Below, piece after piece: positions 13,038 to 15,641 of a DNA stretch of 15,641 nucleotides; the first letter of the stretch is position 1, and every line of letters starts with the position of its first letter. The DNA is taken from positions 1-15,641 of the forward strand of contig JAMDBS010000050.1 of assembly GCA_023487325.1 (NCBI GenBank), read 5' to 3'. Source of the stretch: Patescibacteria group bacterium. GTDB taxonomy: Bacteria; Patescibacteria; UBA1384; JAMDBS01. Both the position numbers and the translations under genes were made by a program. Under the pieces are notes generated by a model that was not told where the DNA came from, searched no databases, and was given only the letters and a program-made list of their open reading frames with translations.

Positions 13038-15095
13038 ATGAAAAACAGCGATAAGAGCAATGATCAAAAACCTGTGTTAGAAAAAGTCACTTTGGTGGTG
13101 CCTCCAGCTCCTGACTACCCCAATGAAGAGCTTTGGAAAACAATTATCAAGTCAGACGAGAAGATAGTTTTTATCAATGGTGGCGATTTCCACAAAGGCG
13201 ATATGCTTGAGGGCATACAGATCTTGGATTCACAACTGTCCGGAAGTTTTGGCATCTATGATGCCGAAGAGATTAAAAAGCGTCAAAACCTTTGCCGATT
13301 CGTGATGGACAATCCCAATTTTGGTAAATGGTTGGAAGATCATCAAATTGACAGTTTGCTGCCTACAAGCCAGGTCGAGTTCATGAGAGCAGCCGATCCC
13401 GAATTGCCTCATAACCAATATTGGGAAAACGTTCGCAGTTTTGTGGATATCGTGGAGAGCTCGCGCAGTGTGCCTGTGCCTCTCCAGAAAATTGCAGCTG
13501 CCTTGAAAGCTAGCTACTCATTGGAGGCCGCTGAACAACAAATGAATGAAATCATTCTAGACCGACTGGAAAAGACATCGGTAGTTGTAGGAACGGCTCA
13601 ATTCAGAATCATTGATATCTTCATAGTCCAGGGAGATCGCGATCGAACCAAAAATTTAGAGGTGCCAATGCAGCTTAAACCATTTGAGGTTTTAGATCTC
13701 TCTGCTGGTGGAATCAAGGTTTATGGGCACTCGATGTATTCGTTTGATATTGATACAGCCTATCAAAAGCCTTATCCCGAATGGGTCAGTCAGCGCTGGA
13801 ATCCACTTGCTTGGATCGCGGGATCATTTATCAAACGGCGTGTCGATAAAGAAAACCAACAAGCGCGGGCCAAAGCCTTTGAGAGCATGGTCATCACTGA
13901 GCCTTCGATAGGTTTAATTGAGGACCTCAAAGCTGCTTGCATAAGAAGGCTTAATGAAATTAACTGGACCAATGATCTCCATATGCATGCAGATGTCAGT
14001 ATTCGATTCAGGTATTCAGAAAGCGGTCTGCAAGTGGGTATTTATGATTTTGAATGTCAGGACAATGATTACTATCCACTACGCGATTTTGATTTTAAAG
14101 AATTCATGGGCTATAGTCAGGAACGGCTCACTGAGATCAGTAGAATTGAAGACGAATACAGAGAATATGCAATTGATCGTAAACGACGCAACAATAGCTC
14201 CAAGTTTTTGATGGAGATCGAGAAACAAGATCAGCAATTTTTTAGCAAGACTACAATTGAACCGTCGCGAGGAGCTGACATCAAATACCAGTGGTTTGCC
14301 ATTCCCACAATGTATGAGCATCCGGCCATTAAGCCGGTAGCTGATGAATGTAAGAAACACAGGCGATTTTTCTCAAACCATTTATGGACACTCAAGAATA
14401 TTGTTTGGCTTGTCAACCGTTTACAAGAAAAAGCTGATAGTCTTGGCGCTCCACTTAGTATACCGGAGATACTTAAGCAAGATCAGCATCTAGTCACTTT
14501 TGACGTAATCTACCCGCTTCACTTGCTCAATGCCGAAGACATCAAGCCAGTACCGATTGCTAAGATGGTGCCAATCAATGGCGCCGTTATTGGACTTACT
14601 GGTTGTCACGGGGGCGGGAAAACAGTGACAGCCTTAAGTCTTGTCGACAACATTTTTTTGGCCCAGAGTGGTTTGCCCATTTTTGGGAGAGGCTTCCAGC
14701 TCAATCCAAAGAGGTGCATCGCCCTAGTTTTTTTGGAGCGGAAGAATGGTGGTTCAACCTGCGAAATCCTGATAGACAAGATTATCTCCGTGTTCAAAGG
14801 AATCAAAGATCACCATGGAAGTCAAGTCGTTGTTATACTCGACGAACTTGGCACCGGAACCCAGGAAGGAGATGGTGATCAACTTGGGCGCGATGTTCTG
14901 AAAAAGTTAACCAAGTTGGGAGTTTCAGTGATTTTTACCACTCAAATACAGAGCTTGGCTCTATGGGCGCATGGAAGCTTGAAGGCACAATGCTACAAGT
15001 TTGACGACAAGCACAAAATGACTCCCGGAATTGGTGATGGCGGGATGTCAGATCTTAGAAAGAGAAAGGGTCTTGACCGATTGCTTAGCGTCTAA
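13038..15095 (+). CDS. MutS-type ATPase with unrecognised N-terminal region
   Basis: 685 residues. The C-terminal part (about 508-685) is a MutS-family ABC ATPase: P-loop GCHGGGKT (522-529, in place of GPNMGGKST), then LVDNIFLAQSGLPIFG, a signature-like GGSTCEILIDKI (571-582), Walker B VVVILDELGTGT (597-608, D602 and E603), and a last strand VIFTTQIQSL where MutS has ATHYHEL, so the switch His is Gln. Residues 1-507 do not show the mismatch-recognition motif or another known domain to me; about 360-480 looks helical and may stand for the MutS lever and clamp. No membrane segment. The SD GGAGG lies 10 bases before ATG 13038. It is likely a DNA-structure ATPase or clamp; mismatch repair is not implied, and no mutL is present. 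It forms an operon with the 93-residue protein inside the rnpB-tail cassette. Confidence 0.75.
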   Translation: MKNSDKSNDQKPVLEKVTLVVPPAPDYPNEELWKTIIKSDEKIVFINGGDFHKGDMLEGIQILDSQLSGSFGIYDAEEIKKRQNLCRFVMDNPNFGKWLEDHQIDSLLPTSQVEFMRAADPELPHNQYWENVRSFVDIVESSRSVPVPLQKIAAALKASYSLEAAEQQMNEIILDRLEKTSVVVGTAQFRIIDIFIVQGDRDRTKNLEVPMQLKPFEVLDLSAGGIKVYGHSMYSFDIDTAYQKPYPEWVSQRWNPLAWIAGSFIKRRVDKENQQARAKAFESMVITEPSIGLIEDLKAACIRRLNEINWTNDLHMHADVSIRFRYSESGLQVGIYDFECQDNDYYPLRDFDFKEFMGYSQERLTEISRIEDEYREYAIDRKRRNNSSKFLMEIEKQDQQFFSKTTIEPSRGADIKYQWFAIPTMYEHPAIKPVADECKKHRRFFSNHLWTLKNIVWLVNRLQEKADSLGAPLSIPEILKQDQHLVTFDVIYPLHLLNAEDIKPVPIAKMVPINGAVIGLTGCHGGGKTVTALSLVDNIFLAQSGLPIFGRGFQLNPKRCIALVFLERKNGGSTCEILIDKIISVFKGIKDHHGSQVVVILDELGTGTQEGDGDQLGRDVLKKLTKLGVSVIFTTQIQSLALWAHGSLKAQCYKFDDKHKMTPGIGDGGMSDLRKRKGLDRLLSV

Positions 15096-15122
15096 ATATT
15101 TTATCCCAGTTTGATAAATTTC

Positions 15123-15154
15123 AAGGACGGTTTAGTTTAAACCGTCCTTTTTTT
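15123..15154 (+). terminator. terminator of the cassette operon
   Basis: AAGGACGGTTTA pairs with TAAACCGTCCTT and is followed by seven T residues, 27 bases after the stop of the MutS-like gene. The cassette therefore carries both its own promoter and its own terminator. Confidence 0.9.
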
Positions 15155-15228
15155 ATATAAAATTTGTTTTCGCGAGCCATGATGTTTAATCAATTACATA
15201 ATATAATAGTTGTGTAAAACACAATCCT

Positions 15229-15290
15229 GGTTATTGGCTACTTAAAGCCTACAAAAACTGCCCCGATGCAACATCGGGACAGTTTTTGTT
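15229..15290 (+). repeat. right copy of 62-bp direct repeat (displaced rnpB tail), attR-like
   Basis: Identical to 12584-12645. Here it is not attached to an RNase P RNA: the 75 bases upstream, after the cassette terminator, are AT-rich and unrelated to rnpB apart from AAACACAATCCT (15217-15228). It includes a full copy of the rnpB terminator hairpin. Confidence 0.9.
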
Positions 15291-15326
15291 TATATTGATA
15301 AATCAATTATTGGTACCGGAGTTTGT

Positions 15327-15343
15327 CCCGACGTGAAGTCGGG
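15327..15343. repeat. GC-rich hairpin
   Basis: CCCGAC (15327-15332) and GTCGGG (15338-15343) around GTGAA. It may form in the trailer of the tRNA-Gln transcript (minus strand), but no good T-run follows on either strand. Confidence 0.4.
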
Positions 15344-15351
15344 GTTTCGCA

Positions 15352-15394
15352 GTAGCTCAAGATTAACAGAATTATTTTCGTGTTCGAATCCAAG
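15352..15394 (+). pseudogene. possible tRNA relic
   Basis: TAGCTCA (15354-15360) resembles a D-arm start, and GTTCGAATCCAAG (15382-15394) is a T-arm sequence on the plus strand, about 20 bases closer to it than in a real tRNA. No acceptor, anticodon or paired T stem can be built. The T-arm part is the exact inverse of the T arm of the neighbouring tRNA-Gln. Confidence 0.25.
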
Positions 15395-15398
15395 TATT

Positions 15399-15472
15399 TG
15401 GCTCCGGGGCTTGGATTCGAACCAAGATACTGAGCTTCAAAGGCTCATGTCCTACCATTAGACGACCCCGGA
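15399..15472 (-). tRNA. tRNA-Gln (UUG)
   Basis: On the minus strand, acceptor TCCGGGG/CCCCGGA, D stem GTC/GAC, anticodon stem TGAGC/GCTCA closing CTTTGAA (anticodon TTG), T arm CTTGGTTCGAATCCAAG, discriminator G and encoded CCA. Total 74 nt including CCA. A minus-strand promoter lies about 90 bases upstream. Confidence 0.93.
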
Positions 15473-15495
15473 ATATATATTCAATTGATTTATTT

Positions 15496-15542
15496 ACGCC
15501 TCGACTCGCTTCGCTTGTCGACGCGAGGCGGGCGACCCCGGA
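15496..15542. repeat. GC-rich palindrome and copy of the tRNA-Gln 5' end
   Basis: CGCCTCG and CGAGGCG border a 34-base hairpin whose interior (CTCGCTTCGCTTGTCGACG) can also pair as CGAC/GTCG. Directly after it, CGACCCCGGA (15533-15542) repeats the ten bases 15463-15472, the 5' end of tRNA-Gln. The surrounding 15473-15641 is otherwise AT-rich and holds no gene. Confidence 0.6.
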
Positions 15543-15564
15543 TTACTTGTGCAATAACAGTAAA

Positions 15565-15594
15565 ATTATAACACTAATTTTAGGGAATCGTCAA
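15565..15594 (-). promoter_or_regulatory. promoter of tRNA-Gln
   Basis: On the minus strand, TTGACG (15594-15589), 18 bases, TATAAT (15570-15565). The transcript would start near 15558 and include the GC-rich hairpin before the tRNA. Confidence 0.6.
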
Positions 15595-15641
15595 TTTATT
15601 TTGAATGTGTTATAATTTTATTAAATTATGTTAATCAATAT

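Noticed and set aside
14603..14878. Second plus-strand frame over the ATPase P-loop region
   Set aside because: It lies fully inside the MutS-like gene, whose frame carries the Walker motifs; this frame is Arg/Trp-rich noise.
12646..15228. Integrase or transposase in the rnpB-tail cassette
   Set aside because: Both frames were read through: neither shows the R-H-R-Y or DDE residues or any recombinase motif; the larger is a MutS-type ATPase.
15201..15228. TATAAT at 15202 as a promoter of a truncated rnpB tail RNA
   Set aside because: No -35 box at a usable distance was found, and nothing but the terminator hairpin would be transcribed.

Overview
The window looks like a chromosomal stretch of an AT-rich bacterium with a small genome, most probably a member of the Candidate Phyla Radiation (Patescibacteria). 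This is inference. It rests on compact gene packing, many core genes without a clear Shine-Dalgarno (SD) site, a PriA whose helicase motifs have decayed, a UvrA missing one domain, and several families of short intergenic repeats. All genes appear to use the standard code (TAA and TAG stops).

Left part (1-7421), minus strand. tRNA-Phe is cut by the window edge and starts one base after the stop of rpsP (bS16). fmt (methionyl-tRNA formyltransferase) follows upstream. Two small unknown plus-strand genes (1625-1984 and 2181-2645) interrupt the minus-strand run. Both have GTG starts and strong SD sites, and both end in the same 29-bp terminator. The minus-strand series then resumes, in transcription order: a LigB-like dioxygenase-fold protein (7421-6600), an AMMECR1 protein, PriA, peptide deformylase (def), and a gene split by an in-frame TAG. 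Its spacers hold a 149-bp element with 21-bp inverted ends, a heptanucleotide array, and a 146-bp MITE-like element with 20-bp inverted ends, flanking ATTA and an outward promoter facing def.

Middle part (7481-12175), plus strand. uvrA encodes an 830-residue UvrA that keeps both ATPase halves and both zinc modules but lacks the UvrB-binding domain. It is followed by a terminator, a probable free-standing structured RNA (about 10156-10334) with its own promoter and terminator, and a secreted, membrane-anchored protein with five Ig-like repeats.

Right part (12179-15641). rnpB (RNase P RNA) has a consensus promoter. Its last 20 bases plus its terminator are repeated exactly (62 bp) at 12584-12645 and 15229-15290. 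Between the copies lies a self-contained two-gene operon: a 93-residue basic protein and a 685-residue protein with a MutS-type ATPase domain on an unrecognised N-terminal region. This is the layout of a mobile cassette inserted at the 3' end of an RNA gene, but no integrase is present. The 29-bp terminator duplication around the gene at 2181-2645 repeats the layout on a smaller scale. The window ends with tRNA-Gln(UUG), surrounded by copies of pieces of itself.

The strongest candidates for new biology are the rnpB-tail cassette with its MutS-like ATPase, the idea that cassettes duplicate terminators, the reduced UvrA and PriA, and the repeat elements rewiring the minus-strand operon.
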